In this document: piece by piece, positions 47,571-57,171 of the stretch
How positions within the stretch are numbered: the first letter of the stretch is position 1
Layout: every line of letters begins with the position of its first letter
Assembly: GCF_032823475.1 (NCBI RefSeq)
Contig: NZ_CP127915.1
Span: forward strand, 2,356,001-2,420,000
DNA: 64,000 nt
Reading direction: 5' to 3'
DNA from: Acinetobacter sp. SAAs474
GTDB lineage: Bacteria > Pseudomonadota > Gammaproteobacteria > Pseudomonadales > Moraxellaceae
Position numbers and translations under genes: made by a program
Notes under the pieces: generated by a model
The model's database searches: none
What the model saw: the letters and a program-made list of their open reading frames with translations, nothing else
Told to the model about the DNA's origin: nothing

Positions 47571-48926
47571 ATGCCACAACAGATCGATTTAAGGGAATTT
47601 ATTAATGAAAATAAGGTATCACCTTTACAAAAACTAGTCATCTTTTTGTGTTTGATGATTGTCGTGGTCGACGGTATTGATATTTCGATTATGGGGTTTG
47701 TTGCACCAGTAATCAAACAAGAATGGGGTATTAGTACGACAGATTTAGCACCTGTGATGAGTGCTGCATTAATTGGTCTTGCGTTAGGTGCTGTAATCTC
47801 AGGACCATTAGCAGATAAATTTGGCCGTAAGAAACTATTAACGATTAATTTAATTGGATTTGGTATTTTTACATTACTTGCTGCACTTTCCAGTAATGTA
47901 ACAGAATTGATGATCTATCGATTGATTGCTGGATTGTTTATGGGTGGCGTTATGCCACAAGCTGTAACTCTAGTTACAGATTATTCACCGATGCGAATTA
48001 ATGGTCGAATGGTCACCATTATTTTAAGTGGTTTTACAATTGGAGCCGCAATTGGTGGTTTCTTAGCCGCTTGGATTATTCCACATTTTAATTGGCATGC
48101 CATGATGATTATTGGTGGATTATTACCGTTAATTCTAGCTGTTATCGTGATGTTTACACTCCCTGAGTCCATTGGTTACAAAGTTTTAAAACAACATCCA
48201 AAAGAAGAAATCAATGCGTTGATTAAACGTATTGCACCTGATTTTGATATGAGTAATAAAGAAATTGTCTTACCTAAACCAAAGACCAATACGATTAATA
48301 ATCCAGTAAAAACGGTATTAAGTCCATTTTACTTCTTAGGCAGCTTCTTATTATGGTGGAGCTATGCTTCCGGTTTGTTTGTGGTGTATTTATTGGGAAG
48401 CTGGTTGCCAATGATGAGTAATGAGCTCGGTTTTAGTATTAGCGAAGCTTCATTAATTACGGCAATTTACCAACTAGGTGGTCCAATTGGGTGCATCGCA
48501 TGTGGTTATTTAATGGATAAAATTAACCCACATATTGGTCTGATGATTGCTTATGTATTTGCAATTTTCTTTATGATCATTATTGGTGAAATTGGGCATA
48601 ACTTTATGCTCTACAGTATGATGTGCTTCTTTATTGGTATGTGGATGAATGGTGCAAATGCAGGTATGAACGGAATTTCCAGTGCCTTCTATCCGGTATT
48701 TGCACGTGCGACAGGAAATAGTTGGATGCATGGGATTGGCCGACTTGGTGCTGTAGCGAGTGCATTTGCAGGTGCATACTTTCTGAGTTTAGGTTGGGCA
48801 GCAAATAAGATTTTTCTGGTTTTATGTTTACCAGCTATGGGGATTATTATTGCATTACTGATGATGAAAGCATTGTATTCTGCCAAAAAAATGCAACAAC
48901 GTGAACTAGATAATGCTCAGGCATAA
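47571..48926 (+). CDS. AAHS-family MFS transporter (aromatic/cyclic acid:H+ symporter)
   Basis: A 451-residue permease of the PcaK/BenK type. LCLMIVVVDGIDISIMGFVA carries the family's helix-1 Asp. GPLADKFGRKKLL follows, then RLIAGLFMGGVMPQAVTLVT, DYSPMRINGRMVTII, a long central loop, and GYLMDKINPHIG. Twelve helices are expected. GGGAGCAAGTGT provides the ribosome binding site. It heads the cluster and is followed after 48 bases by the AroE-like gene, so shikimate/quinate-like or related cyclic acids are plausible cargo. Confidence 0.87.
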   Translation: MPQQIDLREFINENKVSPLQKLVIFLCLMIVVVDGIDISIMGFVAPVIKQEWGISTTDLAPVMSAALIGLALGAVISGPLADKFGRKKLLTINLIGFGIFTLLAALSSNVTELMIYRLIAGLFMGGVMPQAVTLVTDYSPMRINGRMVTIILSGFTIGAAIGGFLAAWIIPHFNWHAMMIIGGLLPLILAVIVMFTLPESIGYKVLKQHPKEEINALIKRIAPDFDMSNKEIVLPKPKTNTINNPVKTVLSPFYFLGSFLLWWSYASGLFVVYLLGSWLPMMSNELGFSISEASLITAIYQLGGPIGCIACGYLMDKINPHIGLMIAYVFAIFFMIIIGEIGHNFMLYSMMCFFIGMWMNGANAGMNGISSAFYPVFARATGNSWMHGIGRLGAVASAFAGAYFLSLGWAANKIFLVLCLPAMGIIIALLMMKALYSAKKMQQRELDNAQA

Positions 48927-48974
48927 GCTAAAAAAAATTTAAATCATTTACTGAAATTAAGAGGATATTGAATT

Positions 48975-49799
48975 ATGAATATTCAATTGAATGGATCAAC
49001 TCGTCTCTATTTTGTGGTTGGACATCCTATTAAGCAAGTTAAATCACCAGAGGGTGTGACACAGGAACTATTGAATAAGGGTCTAAATGCATTAGTTTTA
49101 CCGATGGATGTTAAACCTAATAATTTTCCAGCATTAATTAAAAATACCAAAGAGATACTGAATAGCGATGGCTTAATTATCACTGTTCCACACAAAATTA
49201 CGGCTTTGCAATGCTGTGATAAAGTTACTGATCGCGCTAAATTTATTGGTGCAGTAAATACCATTCGCCGTTGTGCTGAAGGATGGGAAGGTGACATGCT
49301 AGATGGTACCGGCATGATACAGGCTATTTTAGAAAAAAATATTCAACTCAAAGATAAGCGTGTGATTTTGGCTGGGGCTGGTGGTGCAGGTAAAGCAATT
49401 GCTTTTGAACTATTACTTGCAGGTGTTGGTGAGTTAGCTATTTTTGACTTAGATGCTACACGTCAACAACAATTGGTCGAACAATTAAATCAATTACATA
49501 CAGCTAAAGTCATTGCACACCATAATAATCCAAATGGATTTGATGTTGTTATCAATGCAACACCAATGGGTATGAATGGTGATCAATCTGCTGCATTTTT
49601 ATTAGATCAATTAACGCCTGAAATGTCTGTCGCAGATGTTGTCACCAGTCCAGTAGATACACCATTTATCAAACATGCCATGCAATTGGGTTGTATCGCA
49701 GTCAAAGGAACGGATATGTTCATGAAAGTCCGTGATTTGATGGTGAATTTTTTACTGGAAAATCAGTTAAAAGATGGAGAAAAACATGATGCAGCATGA
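48975..49799 (+). CDS. AroE-like shikimate/quinate-type dehydrogenase
   Basis: A 274-residue shikimate-dehydrogenase-fold protein. The substrate loop reads VGHPIKQVKSPEGVTQELL where AroE has S-x-SP, so the first Ser is replaced by Lys and Val. The catalytic Lys in IITVPHKITAL and the Asp in LDGTGMIQAI are kept, as are GAVNTIRR and the Gly-rich NAD(P) loop AGAGGAGKAIAFEL. The dinucleotide region ends FDLDATR, with Asp favouring NAD. In this catabolic context it likely oxidises a cyclic polyol acid and not shikimate for biosynthesis. AAGAGGATATTG is the ribosome binding site. It overlaps the next gene. Confidence 0.85.
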   Translation: MNIQLNGSTRLYFVVGHPIKQVKSPEGVTQELLNKGLNALVLPMDVKPNNFPALIKNTKEILNSDGLIITVPHKITALQCCDKVTDRAKFIGAVNTIRRCAEGWEGDMLDGTGMIQAILEKNIQLKDKRVILAGAGGAGKAIAFELLLAGVGELAIFDLDATRQQQLVEQLNQLHTAKVIAHHNNPNGFDVVINATPMGMNGDQSAAFLLDQLTPEMSVADVVTSPVDTPFIKHAMQLGCIAVKGTDMFMKVRDLMVNFLLENQLKDGEKHDAA

Positions 49800-50631
49800 T
49801 GATCAGCAGCACCAATATTCTTTATCTTTTTTAACTGTTGCAGATGTCAGTCCTGTCGAAGCAATTAAAATTGCAGCAGAATGTGGTTATGCGCAGGTTG
49901 GGCTACGCTTTTTACCGGCTGCCCAGCATGAAATTGAATATCCTATTTTAACGGATAAAAAACTGCTTAAAGAAACCCAAGCTGCATTAAAAGACAGTTG
50001 TGTAAAAGTTGCAGATGTTGAAATTGTACGTTTAACACATGATTTTAATAGTCATCAATATCTACAATTTTTAGATGTCGCACAGCAACTTGGTGCGAAA
50101 CACATATTAATTGCGGGTAATGATAATGAACAAAGTCGCTTGATTGAAAATTTTGCACGCTTTTGTGAATTAAGCAAACAATATAATTTAACCTGCGACC
50201 TTGAGTTTATGCCTTGGACTGCAGTTAAAAATTTAACTCAAGCGCAGACGATTGTTGAACATTCTGGTCAATCAAATGCTGCAGTTTTAATTGATTCATT
50301 ACATTTTGATCGCTCAAATTCAACGCTTAAACAAGTTAAAGCATTACCGGCTTCACAAATGAATTATGTGCAGTTATGTGATGGCTTTGCCAAATATGAT
50401 CCAAGTGATGATGGATTGATTGAGATTGCTCGCAATAATCGTTTAGTGCCAGGGCAGGGTGATATTGATTTACTTGGATTAATTGCAGCTTTGCCAAAAA
50501 ACATCACTTTAGCAGCAGAAGTTCCTAATTTGCAACTTGCCAAATTACCGGCGTTACAACGTGCACAAATTAATTTGCAAGCAATTAAAGCCTTGGTGGC
50601 TTTAGCACATGCGGAAATTGTAGTGAGGTAA
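49786..50631 (+). CDS. TIM-barrel sugar-phosphate isomerase/dehydratase-like protein
   Basis: A 281-residue AP-endonuclease-2/xylose-isomerase-like TIM barrel. The ATG at 49786 has GGAGA upstream within the AroE-like gene. Conserved metal-site segments are DVEIVRLTHDF, LTCDLEFMPWTAVKN (Glu), AAVLIDSLHFDRS (Asp, His), NYVQLCDGFA (Gln/Asp) and AAEVPNLQLAK (Glu). The fold includes 3-dehydroshikimate dehydratases and hydroxypyruvate isomerases. Next to an AroE-like dehydrogenase, a dehydratase role on a dehydroshikimate-like product is the favoured guess. The reaction is not established. Confidence 0.78.
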   Translation: MMQHDDQQHQYSLSFLTVADVSPVEAIKIAAECGYAQVGLRFLPAAQHEIEYPILTDKKLLKETQAALKDSCVKVADVEIVRLTHDFNSHQYLQFLDVAQQLGAKHILIAGNDNEQSRLIENFARFCELSKQYNLTCDLEFMPWTAVKNLTQAQTIVEHSGQSNAAVLIDSLHFDRSNSTLKQVKALPASQMNYVQLCDGFAKYDPSDDGLIEIARNNRLVPGQGDIDLLGLIAALPKNITLAAEVPNLQLAKLPALQRAQINLQAIKALVALAHAEIVVR

Positions 50632-50635
50632 CAAT

Positions 50636-52408
50636 ATGAATGCGTCAACTCAACACGATTTTACGGTGGCAGAGACCTCCATTCACCATGAACAGCAATG
50701 TGATGTTTTGGTCATTGGTTCTGGTGCGGGTGGATTATCTACCGCTGTGACTGCGGCAGATCAAGGTTTGGATGTGATTGTTGCCGAAAAAGCAACCGTC
50801 TTTGGTGGAACAACAGCAGTTTCTGGTGGATGGCTATGGATTCCTAATACGCCACATGCCCAACATGCGGGACAGGCTGAACCGATTGAAACGCCAAAAC
50901 AATATCTAAAAAATGTTTTAGGTGATCAGTATGATGAGCAAAAAATTCATACCTATTTAACCAAAGCACCTGAAATGGTAGATTTTTTTGAAAAATCTAC
51001 AGATGTTAAATTTAACATTGGTGCCGCTGTACCTGATTTTTTTCATATTGAAGGATCACGTGTGGGTTGGCGTTCAATTGTAGCAGCACCTTTTGATGGC
51101 CGAGAACTAGGTTCTAATTTGCATTTACTCAAGCCAGCAATTCCTGAAACGATGGTTTGGGGGATGGGAATTGCTTCTGGTGCAGATATGAAGCATTTCA
51201 TTAATACCTTTAATACATTTTCTTCATTTATCTATGCGACTAAACGTGTTTTACGCCATGTTACTGATTTACTATTGAGGAACCGTTCTACACAAATTGT
51301 CAATGGCAATGCGCTTGTCGCACGCTTATTAAAATCAGCTTTAAATCTAAATGTTAAACTATATTCGAATCATGCCGCTATACAGTTGTTATATGAACAA
51401 GATCGCGTTGTAGGTGCAATTTTTAAAACCCCTGAAGGGCTGGTTAAAATTCGTGCCAAACAAGGTGTTGTTCTTGCAACAGGTGGTTTTCCACATGATG
51501 AAAAACGTAAACAACAACTTTTTGAACACGTTTCTTTAGGCACTCCACACTACTCAGCAGCACCTGAAACGAATACAGGTGATGGTTTAAAACTTGCTGA
51601 ATCTGTAGGTGCTAGTGTATCAGAGAATCTTCCATGGGCTGGAGCTTGGGCCCCTGTGTCGTTAATTCCTCGTTTGGATGGCACACTTGGGCGGTTTCCA
51701 CATTTAGTTGAACGTGGTAAACCAGGTTTAATTGCGGTACTTAAAAATGGGCAACGTTTTACCAATGAAGGTGATTCGTATCCAGCCTTTATTAAAGATA
51801 TGTTAAAAAATACAGTTAAAGGTGAATTATCACGCTGCTGGCTCATTTGTGACCATAAATTTATTCGTCGCTATGGCTTAGGTGCTGTAAAACCATTTCC
51901 GATTTCAATGCAACCTTGGTTGGAAAATGGCTATCTAAAATCTGCAAACAATCTTGAAGCATTGGCAGCACAATGTGGCATTCAAGCAGAAGCACTGAAA
52001 AATACAGTCACGACTTATAATATTCATGCGAAAAATGGAATAGATCCTGAATTTCATCGGGGTACAACTCCGTATCAAAAAGCACAAGGTGATGCTGATC
52101 ATCAGCCTAATCCATGTATAGCACCAATTGTACATGCGCCATTTTATGCGGTTGAAATTGTTCCTGGTAGTTTAGGTACTTTTGCTGGTCTTCACACCGA
52201 TACAGCGTCACGTGTACTTGATAAAAACACTCAATTACCAATTCCAGGTTTATATGCTGTTGGTAATGATATGAACAGCATTATGGGGGGGCAATATCCA
52301 AGTGGTGGCATTACTTTAGGACCAGCCATGACGTTTGGCTATCTTGCCGGACAGCACTTGGCAGATACAGCTTTAAATGCCTGTACAAAAAATATGGATG
52401 GAACATAA
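50636..52408 (+). CDS. FAD-dependent dehydrogenase, KstD/fumarate-reductase flavoprotein family (1)
   Basis: A 590-residue flavoprotein. The FAD-binding N-terminus CDVLVIGSGAGGLSTAVTAA, EKATVFGGTTAVSGGWLWIP, GVVLATGGFPHDEKRK, and the C-terminal LYAVGNDMNSIMGGQYPSGG, ITLGPAMTFGYLAGQHLADT follow the 3-ketosteroid-delta1-dehydrogenase/FrdA pattern. Such enzymes introduce or reduce a C=C bond next to a carbonyl. GAGGTAACAAT precedes the ATG, four bases after the upstream stop. A paralogue follows two bases downstream. Electron acceptor and substrate are unknown; a ring desaturation step is likely. Confidence 0.83.
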   Translation: MNASTQHDFTVAETSIHHEQQCDVLVIGSGAGGLSTAVTAADQGLDVIVAEKATVFGGTTAVSGGWLWIPNTPHAQHAGQAEPIETPKQYLKNVLGDQYDEQKIHTYLTKAPEMVDFFEKSTDVKFNIGAAVPDFFHIEGSRVGWRSIVAAPFDGRELGSNLHLLKPAIPETMVWGMGIASGADMKHFINTFNTFSSFIYATKRVLRHVTDLLLRNRSTQIVNGNALVARLLKSALNLNVKLYSNHAAIQLLYEQDRVVGAIFKTPEGLVKIRAKQGVVLATGGFPHDEKRKQQLFEHVSLGTPHYSAAPETNTGDGLKLAESVGASVSENLPWAGAWAPVSLIPRLDGTLGRFPHLVERGKPGLIAVLKNGQRFTNEGDSYPAFIKDMLKNTVKGELSRCWLICDHKFIRRYGLGAVKPFPISMQPWLENGYLKSANNLEALAAQCGIQAEALKNTVTTYNIHAKNGIDPEFHRGTTPYQKAQGDADHQPNPCIAPIVHAPFYAVEIVPGSLGTFAGLHTDTASRVLDKNTQLPIPGLYAVGNDMNSIMGGQYPSGGITLGPAMTFGYLAGQHLADTALNACTKNMDGT

Positions 52409-52410
52409 TC

Positions 52411-54168
52411 ATGGAAAAAACCGTAGATTTACTGGTGATTGGTGCGGGTGCTGCAGGTATGTCAGCAGCGCTATTTGCAAAATTAAATGGGCTAGATGTT
52501 TTGCTTTGTGAAAAAGATCATCAAGTTGGCGGAACAACGGCAACATCAGGTGGCACGATTTGGGCCCCAGGTTCACATCTTAGTGAACAAGCGGGGGTTG
52601 CCGATGATATTGAACAAGCTCGAAATTTTCTAAAGTCAGTTGTGGCTGATCGAGGTGGTGAATATCTTCGAGATGCTTTTTTAGATTCAAGTCCGAAAAT
52701 GATTAGAGATTTAGCTCAACATACCACAGTAAAACTTAACGCTTGTTTAGCACATCCAGATTATATTAAAAATCAGCCTGGTGAGGCTTTTGGTGGTCGT
52801 GCACTTGCACCAGCAGAATTTGATGGTCGTTTACTTGGATCTGATTTTAAATATTTAAAACCACCACGTCCAGAATTTATGGGTTTAGGTGGCATGATGG
52901 TTAATCGTAATGAATTAAATGCGTTGCTTAACCCATTTTCATCAGGAAAAAATTTAATAACGACGTTTAAAGTTGTAGTACCTTACTTATTATCACGCCT
53001 AAATTATCCACGTGGTACACGTTTAGTAATGGGCAATGCTTTAGCAGGCAGCTTGTTTTATAACTTGAAACAACAGCAAGTTGCTGTTTGGTTAGATTCT
53101 CCATTACAAGAACTCATCTATGAAAATAATCAAGTTGTTGGCGCAAAAATTTTACATAAGCAAAAAGTTATTACAGTTAAAACTCGTAAAGGTGTGGTAT
53201 TAGCAACTGGTGGTGTAGGCTGGAATAGTGAATTACGTAACCGTTTATTTCCAAAAGGGATTATTGATGATTCACTTTCACCTCGCTCAAATACAGGTGA
53301 TGGTTTAATTCTTGCCAATAAAATTGGTGCACAAATCGATCCATCTGTAGATAGCAGCGTATTATATTTTCCATGCTCTATTCATACACATAAAAATGGC
53401 TATAAAGCGATTTGGCCACATATTATTTTAGATCGTGCGAAACCTGGTGTTATCGCGGTGAATGCTGATGGACATCGTTTTGTCAATGAATCAGATTCAT
53501 ATCATGATTTTTGTATGGCACAAATTAAGTCGAATAAAACCCAACAAAAAATTGTGTCTTATCTGATTTGCGACGCAACTGCAATACAAAAATATGGATT
53601 GGGTTTCGTTTTGCCAGGTGCTAAAAAACTTAATTATTATTTACGTGAAAAATATTTACATAGTGCCGATAGCCTAGAGGATTTAGCTCAAGAGGTTGGA
53701 ATAGATGCAAAACAATTAACCCAAACTGTTCAACGTTATAACTCATTTGCAGAAAAAGGCATTGATATTGATTTTGGTAAAGGTTCAGGGGTAATGAACC
53801 GTTTTAATGGTGATCCAGAGATAAAGCCGAATCCATGTTTAGGTCAATTAACTCAAGGCCCTTATTACGCACTCGCAATTACGCCAATGGACTGTGCGAG
53901 TAGTGGCGGTCTAGCTGGCGATGAGTTCGGACGTGTATTAAATGAACAGCATCAGCCAATCATAGGATTATTTGCTTGTGGTAATGACTTAACTTCGATT
54001 TTTAAAGGCACATATCCAGGACCTGGAACAACCTTAGGACCAGCAATGGTTTTTGCATGGCGAATTGCACAATTTGCTTCAGGTAAGCTTCACCCCAAAA
54101 CCAATTCACAACCAAACTTACAATCACATTCAGCACTAAACTTTACACAGGAGCATGTTTGCGCATGA
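52411..54168 (+). CDS. FAD-dependent dehydrogenase, KstD/fumarate-reductase flavoprotein family (2)
   Basis: A 585-residue paralogue of the upstream flavoprotein. LLVIGAGAAGMSAALFAKLN, EKDHQVGGTTATSGGTIWAP, GVVLATGGVGWNSELRN, RSNTGDGLILANKIGA, FACGNDLTSIFKGTYPGPGT and TLGPAMVFAWRIAQFASG are conserved. The two are clearly related but divergent, which suggests successive desaturations or a two-subunit enzyme. The final about 30 residues are Ser/Gln/His-rich. Its stop overlaps the NIPSNAP start (ATGA). Confidence 0.83.
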   Translation: MEKTVDLLVIGAGAAGMSAALFAKLNGLDVLLCEKDHQVGGTTATSGGTIWAPGSHLSEQAGVADDIEQARNFLKSVVADRGGEYLRDAFLDSSPKMIRDLAQHTTVKLNACLAHPDYIKNQPGEAFGGRALAPAEFDGRLLGSDFKYLKPPRPEFMGLGGMMVNRNELNALLNPFSSGKNLITTFKVVVPYLLSRLNYPRGTRLVMGNALAGSLFYNLKQQQVAVWLDSPLQELIYENNQVVGAKILHKQKVITVKTRKGVVLATGGVGWNSELRNRLFPKGIIDDSLSPRSNTGDGLILANKIGAQIDPSVDSSVLYFPCSIHTHKNGYKAIWPHIILDRAKPGVIAVNADGHRFVNESDSYHDFCMAQIKSNKTQQKIVSYLICDATAIQKYGLGFVLPGAKKLNYYLREKYLHSADSLEDLAQEVGIDAKQLTQTVQRYNSFAEKGIDIDFGKGSGVMNRFNGDPEIKPNPCLGQLTQGPYYALAITPMDCASSGGLAGDEFGRVLNEQHQPIIGLFACGNDLTSIFKGTYPGPGTTLGPAMVFAWRIAQFASGKLHPKTNSQPNLQSHSALNFTQEHVCA

Positions 54169-54782
54169 AATTTTATCAATTAATGAATATCACGATTAAA
54201 ATGGGTACTGCTGCTACAGTCGCTAATGGCATTCAAGAATATTATGCAAATACAGATGTTACAGCTAAATTGCTCGGTGTCTGGTTCTCTGATATTGGTC
54301 AATTGAATCAAGTCATCGTTTTAAGTAGTTTTGATTCACAACAAAATATTGATATTGAAAGAGCGCGTTTAGCAGCACAAGAAAATATTTTTGCTAATGC
54401 TGAAAACATTATTAAATATTCTGTAGAAAATTTTGCAGGCTTTGATTTCTTACCAGAAGTTGAATTGGGTGAGTTTGGTCCTGTTTATGAAATTCGTACC
54501 TATGAATTAAAACATGGTGGTTTACCACATGTACTAAATGCATGGAATAATGCAGTTCCAGAACGGACCAAATACTCAAAATTAACCGTTGCAATGTATG
54601 CTTTAGATGGTACACCACGTATTGTCAGTATTTGGCCATATGAATCATTAAATGCACGTTCAGAAATTCGTGCTCAATCAGTTGCAGATGGTATTTGGCC
54701 ACCTAAAGGTGGACCGCAATGGCTTACCTATGAAATGCAATCAATAATTGCATTACCGACTGCAATTTCCCCACTGAAATAA
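54165..54782 (+). CDS. NIPSNAP-family protein
   Basis: A 205-residue protein. The C-terminal half has the NIPSNAP ferredoxin-like domain (VYEIRTYELKHGGLPHVLNA, WNNAVPERTKYSKLTVAMYA, IVSIWPYESLNARSEIRAQS, then GIWPPKGGPQWLTYEM). The N-terminal half (residues 1-95) looks like a second degenerate copy of the same fold. NIPSNAP proteins in bacterial catabolic clusters are of unknown role, possibly lyase or monooxygenase-like. It overlaps the preceding gene by four bases and ends the tightly packed operon. Confidence 0.78.
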   Translation: MKFYQLMNITIKMGTAATVANGIQEYYANTDVTAKLLGVWFSDIGQLNQVIVLSSFDSQQNIDIERARLAAQENIFANAENIIKYSVENFAGFDFLPEVELGEFGPVYEIRTYELKHGGLPHVLNAWNNAVPERTKYSKLTVAMYALDGTPRIVSIWPYESLNARSEIRAQSVADGIWPPKGGPQWLTYEMQSIIALPTAISPLK

Positions 54783-54796
54783 GTTTTATATTAAAA

Positions 54797-54866
54797 TCCG
54801 GCGCTTTAAGCACATTATAATCAGTTAAGTGATATTGATTTTAATTAATCTTTTAGGCCGGTTTTT
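54797..54866 (+). terminator. Weak candidate terminator
   Basis: CCGGC near 54799 and GCCGG near 54857, followed by TTTTTTATT, could pair around a loop of more than 50 bases. The T tract is good but the stem is poor, so read-through into the aldo/keto reductase gene is likely. Confidence 0.35.
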
Positions 54867-54917
54867 TATTCAAAATCAATTTTATAAGCTATAACGAAAC
54901 AGATTGAGAAGTATAGA

Positions 54918-55862
54918 ATGAATAGCAAAGTCGATTTTTCAAAAGTTATTTTTGGTGCTAATGTTTTTGGTTGGACAGTTGATTTGGAAAAATCGATGTC
55001 TTTATTAGATTATGCTTTGGCACATGGTATTTCTAGTATTGATACGGCAGATATGTATTCAAATTGGGTCACAGGACATCGTGGCGGTGAATCTGAAACA
55101 GTGATTGGCGAGTGGTTAAAACGCAGGCCATCAAATCGTGAGAAAATAACGATCATTAGTAAAGTTGGCGCACCTTTAAGTGAAACAGAAAAAGGACTGT
55201 CAAAAAAATATATCAAACAAGCGATTGAAGCATCACTTAAGCGTTTAAATATAGACTATCTTGATGTTTATCTCAGTCACTATCCAGATCCAGCAACCCC
55301 AATAGAAGAAACATTGATGGCCTATGCGGATTTAATTCAAGAAGGCAAAATATTAAAAATAGGGGCTTCTAACTATTCGCCTCAACAACTTGAACATGCT
55401 TTAGCTGTAAGTCAAACACAAAATTTACCAAAATATGAAATATTTCAACCCAATTATAGTTTAATTAAACGTCAGGAATATGAAATAGAATATCGGCCAA
55501 TTTGTGAAAAAAATCAGCTTAAAGTCATTACTTATTTTAGTTTAGCGGCTGGATTTCTTAGTGGGAAATATCGTGATATTTCACAACTTGAAGGCTCAGC
55601 GAGAAAGCGTCAGTTAGAACATTATTTTAGTGAACAAGGTTTGAATATTCTAAGAAGTATGGATGAATTAAAGGATAAATATCAAGCTGAACTTTCCGAA
55701 ATTGCATTAGCATGGACCATAGCACAACCAAGCATTACTGCACCTATTGCATCTGCAACCTCAATTCAGCAACTTTCATCTTTGGTTAAAGCCATGACGT
55801 TACAACTCGACATAGCAGACATTGAACGGCTTTCACAAGTGAGCCACTATTTACAGCAATAA
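54918..55862 (+). CDS. Aldo/keto reductase
   Basis: A 314-residue AKR of the YajO/Tas-like group. The catalytic tetrad is visible: Asp in GISSIDTADMYSNW with Tyr four residues later, Lys in ITIISKVGAPLS and His in VYLSHYPDPATP. IGASNYSPQQLEHAL, the cofactor loop TYFSLAAGFLSGKYR and the C-terminal APIASATSIQQL are as expected. It reduces a carbonyl with NADPH. It lies 135 bases after the NIPSNAP gene and is probably part of the same catabolic cluster. Confidence 0.86.
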   Translation: MNSKVDFSKVIFGANVFGWTVDLEKSMSLLDYALAHGISSIDTADMYSNWVTGHRGGESETVIGEWLKRRPSNREKITIISKVGAPLSETEKGLSKKYIKQAIEASLKRLNIDYLDVYLSHYPDPATPIEETLMAYADLIQEGKILKIGASNYSPQQLEHALAVSQTQNLPKYEIFQPNYSLIKRQEYEIEYRPICEKNQLKVITYFSLAAGFLSGKYRDISQLEGSARKRQLEHYFSEQGLNILRSMDELKDKYQAELSEIALAWTIAQPSITAPIASATSIQQLSSLVKAMTLQLDIADIERLSQVSHYLQQ

Positions 55863-56041
55863 TTTAAGGATAGCCAAAGTCATTATGATTTTTAATTTAA
55901 TATATCAAATCATATGAAAAATATGTAATAGAATAAATGGTCGCGCCGTTGATTTCGATAACTGATCTAAGCCGAAATCAATTTAAGTCGAAGTAAAAAG
56001 ACTATGATAGAAAATCTTTTAATTGCGTAAAATTAATTTAA

Positions 56042-56062
56042 ATCCTGTTTAGAAAACAGGAT
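56042..56062. terminator. Hairpin between convergent genes
   Basis: ATCCTGTTT-AGA-AAACAGGAT is a perfect 9-bp stem. A second stem-loop (TTGATTTCG / CGAAATCAA, 55949-55981) lies upstream. Together they separate the aldo/keto reductase from the convergent Gfo/Idh pseudogene. T tracts are weak. Confidence 0.5.
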
Positions 56063-56098
56063 CTCTAAAATTTTTACTTCACCGCAAAGAAGAACAGT

Positions 56099-57152
56099 CT
56101 AAGCAGATTGATCCAGGCACTGAAGCTCTTCAATATAGACGGTTCGCCGTTCTTTTGCTGCAAGTTGAATGCATTCTAAAAGTTGAATATTACGAATAGC
56201 ATCCTGAGGTGAGGAGAGTGGCTCTGCTATACCATTTATTACATCGATAAAATGCGTGAGCTGACAAATATAAACATCTTGATCTTTGTTTGGTTCAATT
56301 TTATTTTTAATTAAAGGTGTTGACCAACTTTTGATTTGATCCTTTGGATAGTTCCAATATTCTAAATTAGGTATACTCAATGCGCCTTCAGAACCGCTAA
56401 TAAAGTAGCAATCCTCATTAGGAGAGGCTGCAAAGCTCATTTTATTTTCTTCAGTATTTTGATCCCAGCCCCAAGGTGAAACTGCAGCATCTGAAGCCAA
56501 TAACGTACCTAATGCACCATTTTGAAAACGGACTAAAATTGAAATACTGTCTTCAACCTCAAGATGCCTATTTTTATGGGATGTCATTGCTTGAACAGAT
56601 TCAATTTCTCCATTTAAATAACGCATTAAATCGAAATCATGCACCAAATTAATCGCCAGAACACCAGCCCCAGCACTGCGATGCCATTCAATATCAAAGT
56701 AGCTATCAGGTTTATATACACTCCATAATACATTGAATGTGTTAATTTCTCCCAATGTTTCCTTATCGATAATCGCTTTTGCTTGCTGAATAATTTTATT
56801 GTGGCGACGATGATGTCCAACAAGAATTGGTACATTGAAGTAACATTAATGCTTCGGTCGTATTTAATGCTAGTGGCTTTTCGAGTAAGCATATCACACC
56901 ATGTTGCATACATTGAATTGCTGTACTGACATGGAAATGGTTTGGATTTGCAATGACTACACCATCTAAAGTCATTTGATTGAGCAGATCTTGTAAATTT
57001 TTATAGTTTGGAACATGGTATTCTTGCGCCATGACATCTGAAAATGGATCACAAATTGCCACAAGTTCAGTATCTGGATGTTTGAGAATTGTTTGAGCAT
57101 GCTTTTTACCCATGGCACCTGCACCAATAATAGCGATTTTTTTGTTCTTCAT
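56099..57152 (-). pseudogene. Gfo/Idh/MocA-family oxidoreductase, frameshifted
   Basis: The N-terminal NAD-binding part (IAIIGAGAMGKKHAQTILKH, VVIANPNHFHVSTAIQCM, CLLEKPLALNTTEALMLLQ) is in one frame and stops at 56796. The C-terminal part resumes in another frame at about 56834 with VPILVGHHRRHNKIIQQAKA and continues through EWHRSAGAGVLAINLVHDFD to 56099. A small deletion (several codons after MLLQ) shifted the frame. The catalytic EKP Lys and the His in LVHDFDLM survive, but no single intact product is made. It was probably a cyclitol or sugar-acid dehydrogenase of the same IclR regulon. Confidence 0.83.
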
Positions 57153-57171
57153 TTAAGCGATTCCTTGCGTA

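Noticed and set aside
52280..52300. G7 tract in the first FAD dehydrogenase gene as another phase-variable site
   Set aside because: The frame is intact across it and codes a conserved MGGQYPSGG motif, so there is no sign of switching.
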